Source of the DNA: Bordetella trematum | GTDB taxonomy: Bacteria > Pseudomonadota > Gammaproteobacteria > Burkholderiales > Burkholderiaceae_B | DNA length: 64,000 bases | Reading direction: 5' to 3' | Assembly: GCF_900078335.1 (NCBI RefSeq) | Contig: NZ_FKBR01000045.1 | Span: forward strand, 180,547-244,546 | Part shown: one piece after another, positions 29,640-36,517 of the stretch | Numbering within the stretch: the stretch's first letter is position 1 | Layout: every line of letters starts with the position of its first letter | Notes under the pieces: model-generated | Told to the model about the DNA's origin: nothing | What the model saw: the letters and a program-made list of their open reading frames with translations, nothing else | The model's database searches: none | Made by a program: the position numbers and the translations under genes

Positions 29640-31268
29640 TCAGTCTTCGGTGGCCAGGGCGGGCGGCGCGTCGATGACCAGGCCGCAGCGGCGCAGCTGC
29701 GTCAAGGTCTGCTGGACCAGCCGCTGGGCGGTCGGCTCCAGGTTGCGCTGGCCCGAGAGATTGGCGCCGTCGGGGCCCGGCACGGTACCGCGCTGCAAGG
29801 CCCGAGCCAGCAGGCGGGTGGCCTGCGCGGCATCGGCGCCTTCGGCCAGATGCGGCAGCAGCCAGCGCTGTGCAGCGTCCAGCTGCAGGCCCACCGCTTC
29901 ATGCCAGAAGTTGAAGCAGCCCGTACTGAAGGCCGGATCCTGGCCGTGGCTGTGCAGATACTGGAAGCTGCTCAGCAGGCGGGTGGCCCCATCCGAGGGC
30001 AGGTCGTAGCGGGCGGGCTCCAGGCCATAGCGCAAGAGGCTGCGCTGGAACAGGAACAGCAGCTGTTCCTGAGTTGCAGCGGCCGGGTCTTCCGTCTGCG
30101 GCGCCAGGGCGGCCACGGCCTCGCACAGCTGCCCGAAGGTCGCCGAGCGCGGCCAGGCCTGGCTCAGCGTGTCGATCACGGCGTGCATGGGCGCGAGCGT
30201 CGAGCGCACGATGCGCCCGCTGGTGTTGCGATAGGCGCGCCCGGGCTGCTCATCGCGGGGCATGGGGGCATACGAGGCGGCAAAGCGCAAGTCCCGCAGT
30301 CGCGCCATGTCCGGCTGAAACAGCGCCCCATCGGCGCGTTCCTGGTGAATCAGCAGGCTCTTGCGGAAATTGCGGCCCACGGCGAAGTCCAGGTACTGCT
30401 GGCGCATGACCTTGGGCTGGCCCAGCGCGGTCAGGCTCAGATTGAGCTGGACGTTCTGTCCGTAGGAGGCGCCCAGTTCGCTTTGCGGTTCGGCGTCGCC
30501 CAGGTAGGCCAATCCTTGCCGGGCAGCCATGTCGGCGAACTCGACGAAATAGCAGGGTGTGTTGATGTGTTCGAGATACTCGTGAAGGAGGTAGTAGTCG
30601 GACTGCGCCTTGAGGCCATGCGCCACTTTCCGTACCGAGGGGGCCAGGCGGTTGGCTTCCGCCAGCCCGTCGCTCAGCAGCTCCAGCATGGCCCGGGCGC
30701 GCGCCAAGCGCTCGTCGTCGTCCTGCGCGCCGTAGCTGTGCATCAGCATGGCGTCGCGCACTACGTCGCCGGCCTTCCAGCCGGGATAGGTGTTGTAGCT
30801 GACGTAGGCCAGACCCAGCGGCGAGAGGTTTTCGCGGCAGATGCGCAGGATGGCCTGCTTGACTTCGGACGGCACCCAGCTGAAAACGCCGTGCACGATG
30901 ATGTAGTCGAACTGGCCGAATTCGGGGGTGATCCGGGTCAGGTCCAGGGCGTGCAATTGCAGATTGTTTACGCCCAGGTCGTTCAGGATTTGCTGGCCCT
31001 GCCCGATCTGCACGGGTGAGAGATCCACGCCCACCGCCTGCGCCTGCGGATAGGCCAGCGCGAAGGGCAGCAGGTTGCCGCCCGAGGCGCAACCCAGCTC
31101 CAGCACGCGGGCCTGCGCGAGCGGCACGGTTTCCATGCCATACAGGTGGGCGGCCGCGCGCAGATGGCCGGGCGCGCTATAGCTGAAGGCCTTGGAGGTA
31201 TAGGGTTTGTTGTTGTAGTCGGACTCGATCTGGCGGTTGTGCAGATCCAGCGTATCGGGCGCGTTCAT
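29640..31268 (-). CDS. SAM-dependent methyltransferase with C-terminal regulatory domain, flagellin-linked
   Basis: A 542-aa protein. Residues 20-180 are a class I methyltransferase with motif I VLELGCASGGNLLPFA, the acidic VGVDLSPVQIGQG, then FDYIIVHGVFSWVP and AYVSYNTYPGW. The rest (about 220-540) resembles the methyltransferase regulatory domain that accompanies such enzymes, with HEYLEHINTPCYFVEFADMAARQGLAYLGDAE. It lies directly downstream of fliC in the same direction, separated by tandem hairpins and its own upstream palindrome. Flagellin or another flagellar protein is a reasonable substrate guess from context only; the family also modifies unrelated targets. Confidence 0.8.
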   Translation of the reverse strand: MNAPDTLDLHNRQIESDYNNKPYTSKAFSYSAPGHLRAAAHLYGMETVPLAQARVLELGCASGGNLLPFALAYPQAQAVGVDLSPVQIGQGQQILNDLGVNNLQLHALDLTRITPEFGQFDYIIVHGVFSWVPSEVKQAILRICRENLSPLGLAYVSYNTYPGWKAGDVVRDAMLMHSYGAQDDDERLARARAMLELLSDGLAEANRLAPSVRKVAHGLKAQSDYYLLHEYLEHINTPCYFVEFADMAARQGLAYLGDAEPQSELGASYGQNVQLNLSLTALGQPKVMRQQYLDFAVGRNFRKSLLIHQERADGALFQPDMARLRDLRFAASYAPMPRDEQPGRAYRNTSGRIVRSTLAPMHAVIDTLSQAWPRSATFGQLCEAVAALAPQTEDPAAATQEQLLFLFQRSLLRYGLEPARYDLPSDGATRLLSSFQYLHSHGQDPAFSTGCFNFWHEAVGLQLDAAQRWLLPHLAEGADAAQATRLLARALQRGTVPGPDGANLSGQRNLEPTAQRLVQQTLTQLRRCGLVIDAPPALATED

Positions 31269-31315
31269 CGGGCCTCCCAGATGGATGATGCCAGGCAGCG
31301 TAACCGGCGTGCATC

Positions 31316-31332
31316 TTCCTTAATCTAAGGAA
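31316..31332. promoter_or_regulatory. 17-bp perfect palindrome upstream of the methyltransferase gene
   Basis: TTCCTTA (31316-31322), ATC, TAAGGAA (31326-31332), 48 bases before the methyltransferase start. Each arm is close to the heptamer (A/T)TTC(C/T)TA reported for BvgA binding in Bordetella, differing at one position. Operator function and the identity of the regulator are inferences. Confidence 0.5.
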
Positions 31333-31403
31333 CAAACCGGGGTTTGGCCGGTAATCTGCATGCTCGGAGTCGGCCTGGCGCCATGGTGGTGCGCAGAAGC
31401 GGC

Positions 31404-31425
31404 AAAGCCCGCTTGCGCGGGCTTT
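31404..31425 (-). terminator. fliC terminator, second hairpin
   Basis: AAAGCCCGC (31404-31412) and GCGGGCTTT (31417-31425), a perfect 9-bp stem with a 4-base loop. It lies 57 bases past the fliC stop in the direction of transcription. The A/T-ended stem is typical of an intrinsic terminator. Confidence 0.7.
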
Positions 31426-31437
31426 CCTTGGGGACCG

Positions 31438-31469
31438 ACCCGGCGGGCGAGTGAGGCCGCCCGCCGGGT
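31438..31469 (-). terminator. fliC 3' hairpin, first of two
   Basis: ACCCGGCGGGCG (31438-31449) pairs perfectly with CGCCCGCCGGGT (31458-31469), a 12-bp GC-rich stem with an 8-base loop starting 12 bases after the fliC stop. Together with the next hairpin it should block 3' decay of a very abundant mRNA. Confidence 0.65.
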
Positions 31470-31481
31470 GCGCCGTTGCGA

Positions 31482-33164
31482 TTAACGCAGCAGCGACAGC
31501 ACGGTTTGCGGAACCTGGTTGGCCTGGGCCAGCACCGAGGTGCCGGCCTGCTGCAGGATCTGCGCACGGGTCATGTTGGACACTTCCGTGGCGTAGTCGG
31601 CGTCTTCGATGCGCGAACGGGCGGCCGACAGGTTGTTGACCGTGTTGTTCAGGTTGGAGATCGTCGACTCGAAGCGGTTCTGCACGGCGCCCAGCTCGCT
31701 GCGCAGGGCGTCAACCTTGGCCAGGGCCTTGTCCAGCGCTGCCAGCGGATCGACGGTGCGATCGGTGGTGGTGACTTCGTCGGTCGTCAGCTCGCCCTTG
31801 GCGTCGACAAAGTACTGGTTGGCCTTGCTGTCGGTGATCTTGCCGTTGTCGTGGGCGGTCAGCGTATGGGCAGTCTTGTCATTGGTGCTGTACGTGCCAG
31901 CCTTGTTGACGTAGACCTCATTGGTGCCGCCTGCCTTGGCCGAGGTGGCGTCGATGGTGATCGTGCCAGCCACGCCCGCGAGGGCGCCGGCGGAGACCGT
32001 CAGGTTGGTATTGCCCGCGATGCCGGAGAGTTGCGAACCCGATGCCGTGAGGCCCGTCACGGTAACAGTAGTGCCGCCGGTGAACTTCAGGTCGCCCACT
32101 TGCAGGCTTGAGCCAGCACCAGCGGCATCAGCAGCATAGCCGGCCAGCGTGTTGGTGGTGGCGGCGTTGGTCCCGACGCCGCCATTGTTCAGCGTCAGCT
32201 CACCATTGGCCGTTTGGTAAAGCTGGTTTCCATCCTTGTCGAGGATGTTGCCGCCGGACTGAATTTGAATTTCGATGCTCTGGCCGGCCTTGTTGGTCCA
32301 GGTGGCGGCCACTGGGCCCGATCCGGCCATGCTGTTCAGCTTGTTCTCCATGGTCGTATCATCGACGTTCGAGACGCTGTAGCTGTAGTTGCCCTTGCCA
32401 TCAGCAGTAAATGCTGAGACCGTGCCGGCACCACCCGTCCAGCCCAAAGCGGTAGCTGCGTCAGTCGTGGATGCAGCCGTAACAGTCGTACCTGTACCTG
32501 CTCGGCTCAGGACATCGGTGGCGCTCAGCTTGGTATTGGATTCTTGCAGCGTCCAGGTGCCATCGCCATTGTCGGTGACGCCGTTGGCCTTCAGGTCTGC
32601 CGTCGTGGCGGCACGATTTTCGACCGAGCCCTTGCCGTCGACATTGAAGCCGCTCAGGCCCAGGCTGCTGGCATCGATCTTCTTCAGGTTGATGCTGATG
32701 GTTTCGTTGTCGTTGGCGCCGACCTGGATCTTCAGGGTGTTGTCGCCAGCCAGGACCTTGACGCCGTTGAACTGGGTCTGGGCCGAGACGCGGTCGATTT
32801 CGTCCAGGCGTTGCTGGATTTCGTCCTGGATCGACTTCAGGTCGGAAGACGAGTTGGTGCCGGTGACTGCCTGGTTGGTCAGTTCGCGCACGCGCTGCAG
32901 GTTGTTGTTGATTTCGTTCAGCGCGCCTTCGGTCGTCTGGGAGATCGAGATGCCGTCGTTGGCGTTACGCGCGGCCTGGGTCAGGCCCTTCACGTTGGCG
33001 GTGAAGCGGTTGGCGATGGCCTGGCCGGCGGCATCGTCCTTTGCGCTGTTGATGCGCATGCCCGAGGACAGGCGCTCGATGGCCGAGCCCAGGGCGGATT
33101 GCGACTTGGTCAGGTTGCCTTGGGCAACGAGCGACAGGTAATTGGTGTTGATAACAGCAGCCAT
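31482..33164 (-). CDS. fliC: Flagellin
   Basis: A 560-aa filament subunit exported through the flagellar type III apparatus. The N-terminal D0/D1 region begins MAAVINTNYLSLVAQ and runs to about residue 165 with LSSGMRINSAKDDAAGQAIANRF. The C-terminal D1/D0 region (last about 95 residues) holds ELGAVQNRFESTISNLNN and ends QVPQTVLSLLR. Between them are roughly 290 Gly/Thr/Ala/Asn-rich variable residues that would form surface D2/D3 domains. ATG 33164 has a GGGAG ribosome site. Transcription is from a sigma-28 promoter 97-126 bases upstream. No cysteine is seen. Confidence 0.96.
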   Translation of the reverse strand: MAAVINTNYLSLVAQGNLTKSQSALGSAIERLSSGMRINSAKDDAAGQAIANRFTANVKGLTQAARNANDGISISQTTEGALNEINNNLQRVRELTNQAVTGTNSSSDLKSIQDEIQQRLDEIDRVSAQTQFNGVKVLAGDNTLKIQVGANDNETISINLKKIDASSLGLSGFNVDGKGSVENRAATTADLKANGVTDNGDGTWTLQESNTKLSATDVLSRAGTGTTVTAASTTDAATALGWTGGAGTVSAFTADGKGNYSYSVSNVDDTTMENKLNSMAGSGPVAATWTNKAGQSIEIQIQSGGNILDKDGNQLYQTANGELTLNNGGVGTNAATTNTLAGYAADAAGAGSSLQVGDLKFTGGTTVTVTGLTASGSQLSGIAGNTNLTVSAGALAGVAGTITIDATSAKAGGTNEVYVNKAGTYSTNDKTAHTLTAHDNGKITDSKANQYFVDAKGELTTDEVTTTDRTVDPLAALDKALAKVDALRSELGAVQNRFESTISNLNNTVNNLSAARSRIEDADYATEVSNMTRAQILQQAGTSVLAQANQVPQTVLSLLR

Positions 33165-33260
33165 GGATTGCTCCCAAGAGAGAAAGGCTTCTTCAAACTG
33201 GGCAGCACCGCCGCCCATCATCATAGGGAGGGCGCTTGTTGCACCGCTCCCGCTGCCTGG

Positions 33261-33287
33261 ATAACGTCCCCCTGGCGGGGATCTTTA
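33261..33287 (-). promoter_or_regulatory. sigma-28 promoter of fliC
   Basis: On the minus strand: TAAA (33287-33284), exactly 15 bases, GACGTTAT (33268-33261). It matches the sigma-28 form TAAA-N15-GCCGATAA in -35, spacing and five of eight -10 positions. It agrees closely with the promoters before flgM and flgK. Start expected near 33254, giving a leader of about 90 nt. Confidence 0.75.
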
Positions 33288-33356
33288 GGGTACGGATGGC
33301 GCCGTTACAAGTTTTTGTTGAAAGGGGGCGGGACGCCTGCGATGTCGCGCGCTCTA

Positions 33357-33374
33357 TCTATATAGCTATATAGA
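33357..33374. promoter_or_regulatory. 18-bp AT-rich perfect palindrome between fliA and fliC
   Basis: TCTATATAGCTATATAGA, perfectly self-complementary, in GC-rich surroundings. It lies 70 bases upstream of the fliC -35 and 25 bases past the fliA stop. It could be a DNA-binding site acting on fliC or part of the fliA 3' end. A run of eight G (33384-33391) sits beside it. Confidence 0.5.
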
Positions 33375-33378
33375 GAGC

Positions 33379-33400
33379 GAGCCGGGGGGGGCAGCGGCTC
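33379..33400 (-). terminator. hairpin at the fliA stop
   Basis: GAGCCG (33379-33384) and CGGCTC (33395-33400) enclose a loop that is a C run on the transcript. It begins within the fliA stop codon. The stem is short, so this is a weak terminator at best. Confidence 0.35.
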
Positions 33401-34136
33401 AGATCACGTGAGAGAGCAGCTGGGGATCGGGCAGCTTGGCCCAGGCCATTTCCTGCAGGCTGGCCCGCAGGCGCGCGGTGGCCTGGGTGCGCAACTGGCA
33501 GACGCGCGCCTCGGTGACGTTGAGCACGGCGCCGATTTCTTTCAGGTTCAGGCCTTGCTCGTAATAGAGCGAGAGCAGCAGCTGCTCGCGCTCGGGCAGG
33601 CGCTCGATGGCCTGGATGAGGCTGGCGCGCAAGTCGCAGGCCAGCAGCGCGTCCAGCGGGCCGGCGGCGCCACTGGCGTCTTCGAGCCAGTCGCGCGCGG
33701 CATCGTCGCTGTCGCCGGCGGCGTCATAGTGCAGGATCTGCAGGCCTTGCGCGTCGCTCAGCATGGATTGGTACTCGCCCAGGGAGACGCCCAGCTCGTC
33801 GGCGATCTCCGCTTCGCTGGGCGGGCGCATGAGACGCTGTTCCTGTCGCTGGATCGCGCCTTCGATGCGCCGCCCCTTCTGGCGCACGCTGCGCGGCAGC
33901 CAATCCTGGCTACGCAGCTCATCGAGCATGGCGCCCCGGATGCGGGTGGTGGCATAGGTCTCGAACTGGGCGTCCGGGCTTTCCTGGTATCGGCGCACGG
34001 CGTCCAGCAGGCCGATCATGCCGGCCTGGATCAGGTCGTCGAGCTGCACGCTGGCAGGCAGGCGCGCAAGCAACTGCAGCGCCAGTTTGCGAACCAGCGG
34101 CGCGTATCGGACCAGGCTTTCTTCGTCGTTGGGCAT
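33399..34136 (-). CDS. fliA: Flagellar sigma factor, sigma-28
   Basis: A 245-aa RNA polymerase sigma factor for late flagellar and chemotaxis genes. Region 2 is LIQAGMIGLLDAVRRYQ to FETYATTRIRGAMLDELR, region 3 has SEAEIADELGVSLGEYQ, and region 4 reads LPEREQLLLSLYYEQGLNLKEIGAVLNVTEARVCQL. Length is typical of FliA. It is held inactive by FlgM (encoded at 51577) until the hook is complete. It is divergent from flhDC across a 428-bp control region and upstream of fliC in the same direction. Confidence 0.97.
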   Translation of the reverse strand: MPNDEESLVRYAPLVRKLALQLLARLPASVQLDDLIQAGMIGLLDAVRRYQESPDAQFETYATTRIRGAMLDELRSQDWLPRSVRQKGRRIEGAIQRQEQRLMRPPSEAEIADELGVSLGEYQSMLSDAQGLQILHYDAAGDSDDAARDWLEDASGAAGPLDALLACDLRASLIQAIERLPEREQLLLSLYYEQGLNLKEIGAVLNVTEARVCQLRTQATARLRASLQEMAWAKLPDPQLLSHVI

Positions 34137-34365
34137 GGAAGTCTAGGCGACGGGATCTTGCCTCGCGGCGGACCATGTTGTTGCTGAATGGCAACGTCCC
34201 TAATAACGAGACGTATCGGGAAGGTGATGCGAGATTTGTTCACGCAATCGTAATTGTCCGAAAAATACAGTCGCGCATTCGGGTAAGCACGCAACCTTTT
34301 GAAGGCTAATTTACGAATTTGCGCTGTAACATCCGCAACAGAGGTAACAATAAAATTAAGAATGC

Positions 34366-34380
34366 TTTCAAAGACTGAAA
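34366..34380. promoter_or_regulatory. TTTC-N7-GAAA inverted repeat upstream of flhD
   Basis: TTTC (34366-34369) and GAAA (34377-34380) lie about 65 bases upstream of the flhDC -35. Short, so chance is possible in AT-rich DNA, but the form resembles paired half-sites of response regulators such as BvgA. Confidence 0.3.
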
Positions 34381-34434
34381 AATATCAATGTTTCGTCATC
34401 TAAATCTAAGAAAATAACGGTGGTCATGTTAAAT

Positions 34435-34473
34435 TTCATGCAAATTGCGATGAACTGGTACATTCTGCATAAA
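34435..34473 (+). promoter_or_regulatory. flhDC promoter with overlapping inverted repeat
   Basis: TTGCGA (34445-34450), 17 bases, CATAAA (34468-34473), each matching the sigma-70 consensus at four of six positions. TTCAT (34435-34439) and ATGAA (34450-34454) flank the -35 symmetrically, with a further inner GCAA/TTGC pair. A protein bound there would cover the -35, which fits repression of motility. Start near 34480 leaves a leader of about 85 nt. Confidence 0.5.
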
Positions 34474-34564
34474 GCCGAAAAAGTTATCAGGCCGCTTCAC
34501 GGCGAGCGCGGCTCGCAAGTTTCGAATGAATACGAGTAGTCCCAGTCAGTCACAGGAGTGAATA

Positions 34565-34888
34565 GTGAAAACCGCTGACAGTTCCTTGCTTGCGGATATC
34601 CGCGAGGTCAATCTGTCGTATCTGTTGCTGGCGCAACGCATGCTGCGTGAGGACTATGCCGCCTCGACGTTTCGCCTGGGCTTCAGCAACGAAGTGGCCG
34701 ATATCCTCATGCGCCTGTCTCCGGCCCAGCTGGTCAAGCTGGCCAGCTCCAGTTCGCTGCTGTGCCGTTTCCGCTTCGATGACTACAGCCTGCTGTCGGC
34801 CCTGACGCAGGATGTGCTGGGCGGCGCGCTGCAACAGGCGCATGCCACGATTCTGCTGGCCGGCCAGCCGGTCGAAGAAATCGCCTGA
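34565..34888 (+). CDS. flhD: Flagellar master transcriptional regulator subunit
   Basis: A 107-aa protein that, with FlhC, forms the heterohexameric activator of early (class II) flagellar genes. The sequence [40 protein letters not shown] is unmistakably FlhD. No cysteine at the usual E. coli Cys65 disulfide position is obvious, though one occurs in SSSLLCRF nearby. The ribosome site AGGAG is 8 bases upstream. flhC follows after 28 bases. Confidence 0.96.
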   Translation: MKTADSSLLADIREVNLSYLLLAQRMLREDYAASTFRLGFSNEVADILMRLSPAQLVKLASSSSLLCRFRFDDYSLLSALTQDVLGGALQQAHATILLAGQPVEEIA

Positions 34889-34916
34889 TGGCGCGGGCAG
34901 GTTCGGGAGAGCAGGC

Positions 34917-35492
34917 GTGGCGGTGGTAAAGAGTGTGGCCCAGGAGGCCGATGAAATCCTGTTGGCCAGTGCAATGATCACGCTGGGTGCGCGGTTGCAG
35001 GTGCTGGAGGCAGAAACCAACCTCAGTCACGACCGGCTGGCCCGGTTGTATCGCGAGGTGCGCGGTTGCTCGCCACCCAAGGGGATGTTGCCGTTTTCGG
35101 TGGACTGGTTCATGACCTGGCTGCCGAATATCCATTCCTCCTTGTTCTACAACGTGTTTTCCTTTCTGAATGCGCGCACGCCCAGCAAGGGCATACGCGC
35201 CATCATCGACGCCTATCGCCTGTATCTGGAGCATGTCGATCAGGAGCCGGGCGCCGGGAAACCGGCCGAGCCGGTGCTCAGTTTCACCCGGGCCTGGATG
35301 CTGGTGCGTTTCTTTGACAGCGGCATGCTGCAGCTGTCGGCCTGCCGCCAATGCGGCGGGCATTTCATCGCCCATGCCCATGATCCGCAGACCGATTTCG
35401 TCTGCGCGATCTGTCGTCCGCCGCCCCGGGCCGGCAAGACCCGCGCTGCCGCCAAGGCCCGCGGTGCCGCCCGCGCCGCCGTCAGTCCCTGA
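34917..35492 (+). CDS. flhC: Flagellar master transcriptional regulator subunit, GTG start
   Basis: A 191-aa partner of FlhD, close to the 192 aa of E. coli FlhC. Conserved stretches are ASAMITLGARLQVLEAETNLSHDRL, GCSPPKGMLPFSVDWFMTW and NIHSSLFYNVFSFL. The zinc site is Cys143-x2-Cys146 and Cys163-x2-Cys166. No ATG precedes the conserved region in frame after the flhD stop; GTG 34917, preceded by GGGAG at about 8 bases, is the best start, with GTG 34923 an alternative. The tail (residues 170-191) is Ala/Arg-rich. Confidence 0.93.
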   Translation: MAVVKSVAQEADEILLASAMITLGARLQVLEAETNLSHDRLARLYREVRGCSPPKGMLPFSVDWFMTWLPNIHSSLFYNVFSFLNARTPSKGIRAIIDAYRLYLEHVDQEPGAGKPAEPVLSFTRAWMLVRFFDSGMLQLSACRQCGGHFIAHAHDPQTDFVCAICRPPPRAGKTRAAAKARGAARAAVSP

Positions 35493-35541
35493 GCCTGCGG
35501 ACAGGCTCGGCGGCAAGCCAAACAGGCCAACAGCCCCGGAA

Positions 35542-35577
35542 ATCCCCCCGTAACCTGCGTTTTTGCGCCGGGGGGAT
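35542..35577 (+). promoter_or_regulatory. hairpin between flhC and motA
   Basis: ATCCCCCCG (35542-35550) and CGGGGGGAT (35569-35577), a perfect 9-bp stem with an 18-base loop containing TTTTT. It lies 49 bases past flhC and 48 before motA. It could attenuate read-through from flhDC into the mot-che genes. No sigma-28 match was found here. Confidence 0.4.
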
Positions 35578-35624
35578 CGGGCGATCATTAGCGTGCTTTT
35601 TAGACTCCATGGCAGAGGCCTGAT

Positions 35625-36500
35625 GTGTTGATCGTTATCGGATATGCAGTGGTGATTATTGCCGTCATCGGCAGCTTCATCGGGCTGGGCGGCCATCTTG
35701 GCGCGCTGTATCAGCCGTTCGAGCTGACCCTGATCGGCGGTGCCGCCCTGGGCGCCTTTCTGGCCGGCAACAGCCGCAAGTCGCTGGCGCTGGTGCGCGA
35801 CGCCATTCCGCGCGCCTTCAAGAGCGCGCCCTACAGCAAGGACATGTACATGGAGCTGATGGCTCTGTTGTACGTGCTGTTGAACAAGGCGCGCCGCGAA
35901 GGCCTGATGGCGATCGAATCGCATATCGAGGATCCGCAGTCCAGCCCGATCTTCAATGAATATCCGCGCATCATGAAAGACGAGCGGCTGATGGAGTTCA
36001 TCACCGACTACCTGCGCATCATGATCAGCGGCAACATGAGCGCCTTCGAGATCGAAACGCTGATGGACGAGGAGATCGAGACTTTCCGCCATGAGCGCGA
36101 AGTCCCGACACACGCCCTGCAGCAGGTGGCCGATGGCCTGCCGGCCTTCGGGATCGTGGCCGCGGTGCTGGGGGTGATCAAGGCGCTGGCTGCCGTCGAT
36201 CAGCCGCCTGCCGTGCTGGGCGATCTGATCTCCAAGGCCATGGTGGGCACCTTCCTGGGGGTCTTGCTGGCCTACGGTTTCGTGGCGCCACTGGCCTCGC
36301 GCGTGGAGCGCCGTACCTCCGAGTCGGTCAAGGTGCTGGAGTGCATCAAGGTGACGTTGCTGGCCAGCATGAATGGCTACCCGCCGCAGCTGGCCGTCGA
36401 GTTCGGGCGCAAGGTGCTGTTCTCGGCTGTGCGCCCCTCGTTCGGCGAACTGGAAGAACACGTGCGCCAGGCCAAGACCGCGGCCCCCGGCCGCGCCTGA
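35625..36500 (+). CDS. motA: Flagellar motor stator protein MotA, GTG start
   Basis: A 291-aa inner-membrane protein with four transmembrane segments that, with MotB, forms the proton-driven stator. It opens MLIVIGYAVVIIAVIGSFI and GGHLGALYQPFELTLIGGAALGAF. The large cytoplasmic loop carries NKARREGLMAIESHIEDP, the charged stretch that meets FliG. The second pair of helices includes the conserved proline sequence VADGLPAFGIVAAVLGVIKALAA. GTG 35625 lies after AGAGG; TTG 35628 is an alternative. Confidence 0.95.
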   Translation: MLIVIGYAVVIIAVIGSFIGLGGHLGALYQPFELTLIGGAALGAFLAGNSRKSLALVRDAIPRAFKSAPYSKDMYMELMALLYVLLNKARREGLMAIESHIEDPQSSPIFNEYPRIMKDERLMEFITDYLRIMISGNMSAFEIETLMDEEIETFRHEREVPTHALQQVADGLPAFGIVAAVLGVIKALAAVDQPPAVLGDLISKAMVGTFLGVLLAYGFVAPLASRVERRTSESVKVLECIKVTLLASMNGYPPQLAVEFGRKVLFSAVRPSFGELEEHVRQAKTAAPGRA

Positions 36501-36517
36501 GGCAGGATGGCTGAGTC

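Larger units (their letters stand above)
34137..34564. other. 428-bp low-GC control region between fliA and flhD
   Basis: No gene. It is markedly AT-richer than the rest of the window, as expected of a heavily regulated region. It must hold the leftward fliA and rightward flhDC promoters. Visible elements are the flhDC promoter with an overlapping inverted repeat (34435-34473), a TTTC-N7-GAAA inverted repeat (34366-34380) and AAATAACG (34412-34419), which matches one half of the E. coli FlhDC box. I could not identify the fliA promoter. Confidence 0.7.

Noticed and set aside
34412..34443. Minus-strand ACCGTTAT as a sigma-28 -10 for fliA
   Set aside because: At 15 bases upstream the -35 would be CATG rather than TAAA, so the match fails where the three accepted sites are exact.
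35493..35624. A sigma-28 promoter for motA
   Set aside because: No TAAA with a 15-base spaced GCCG-type -10 is present; GGGCGATC has the right look but no -35.
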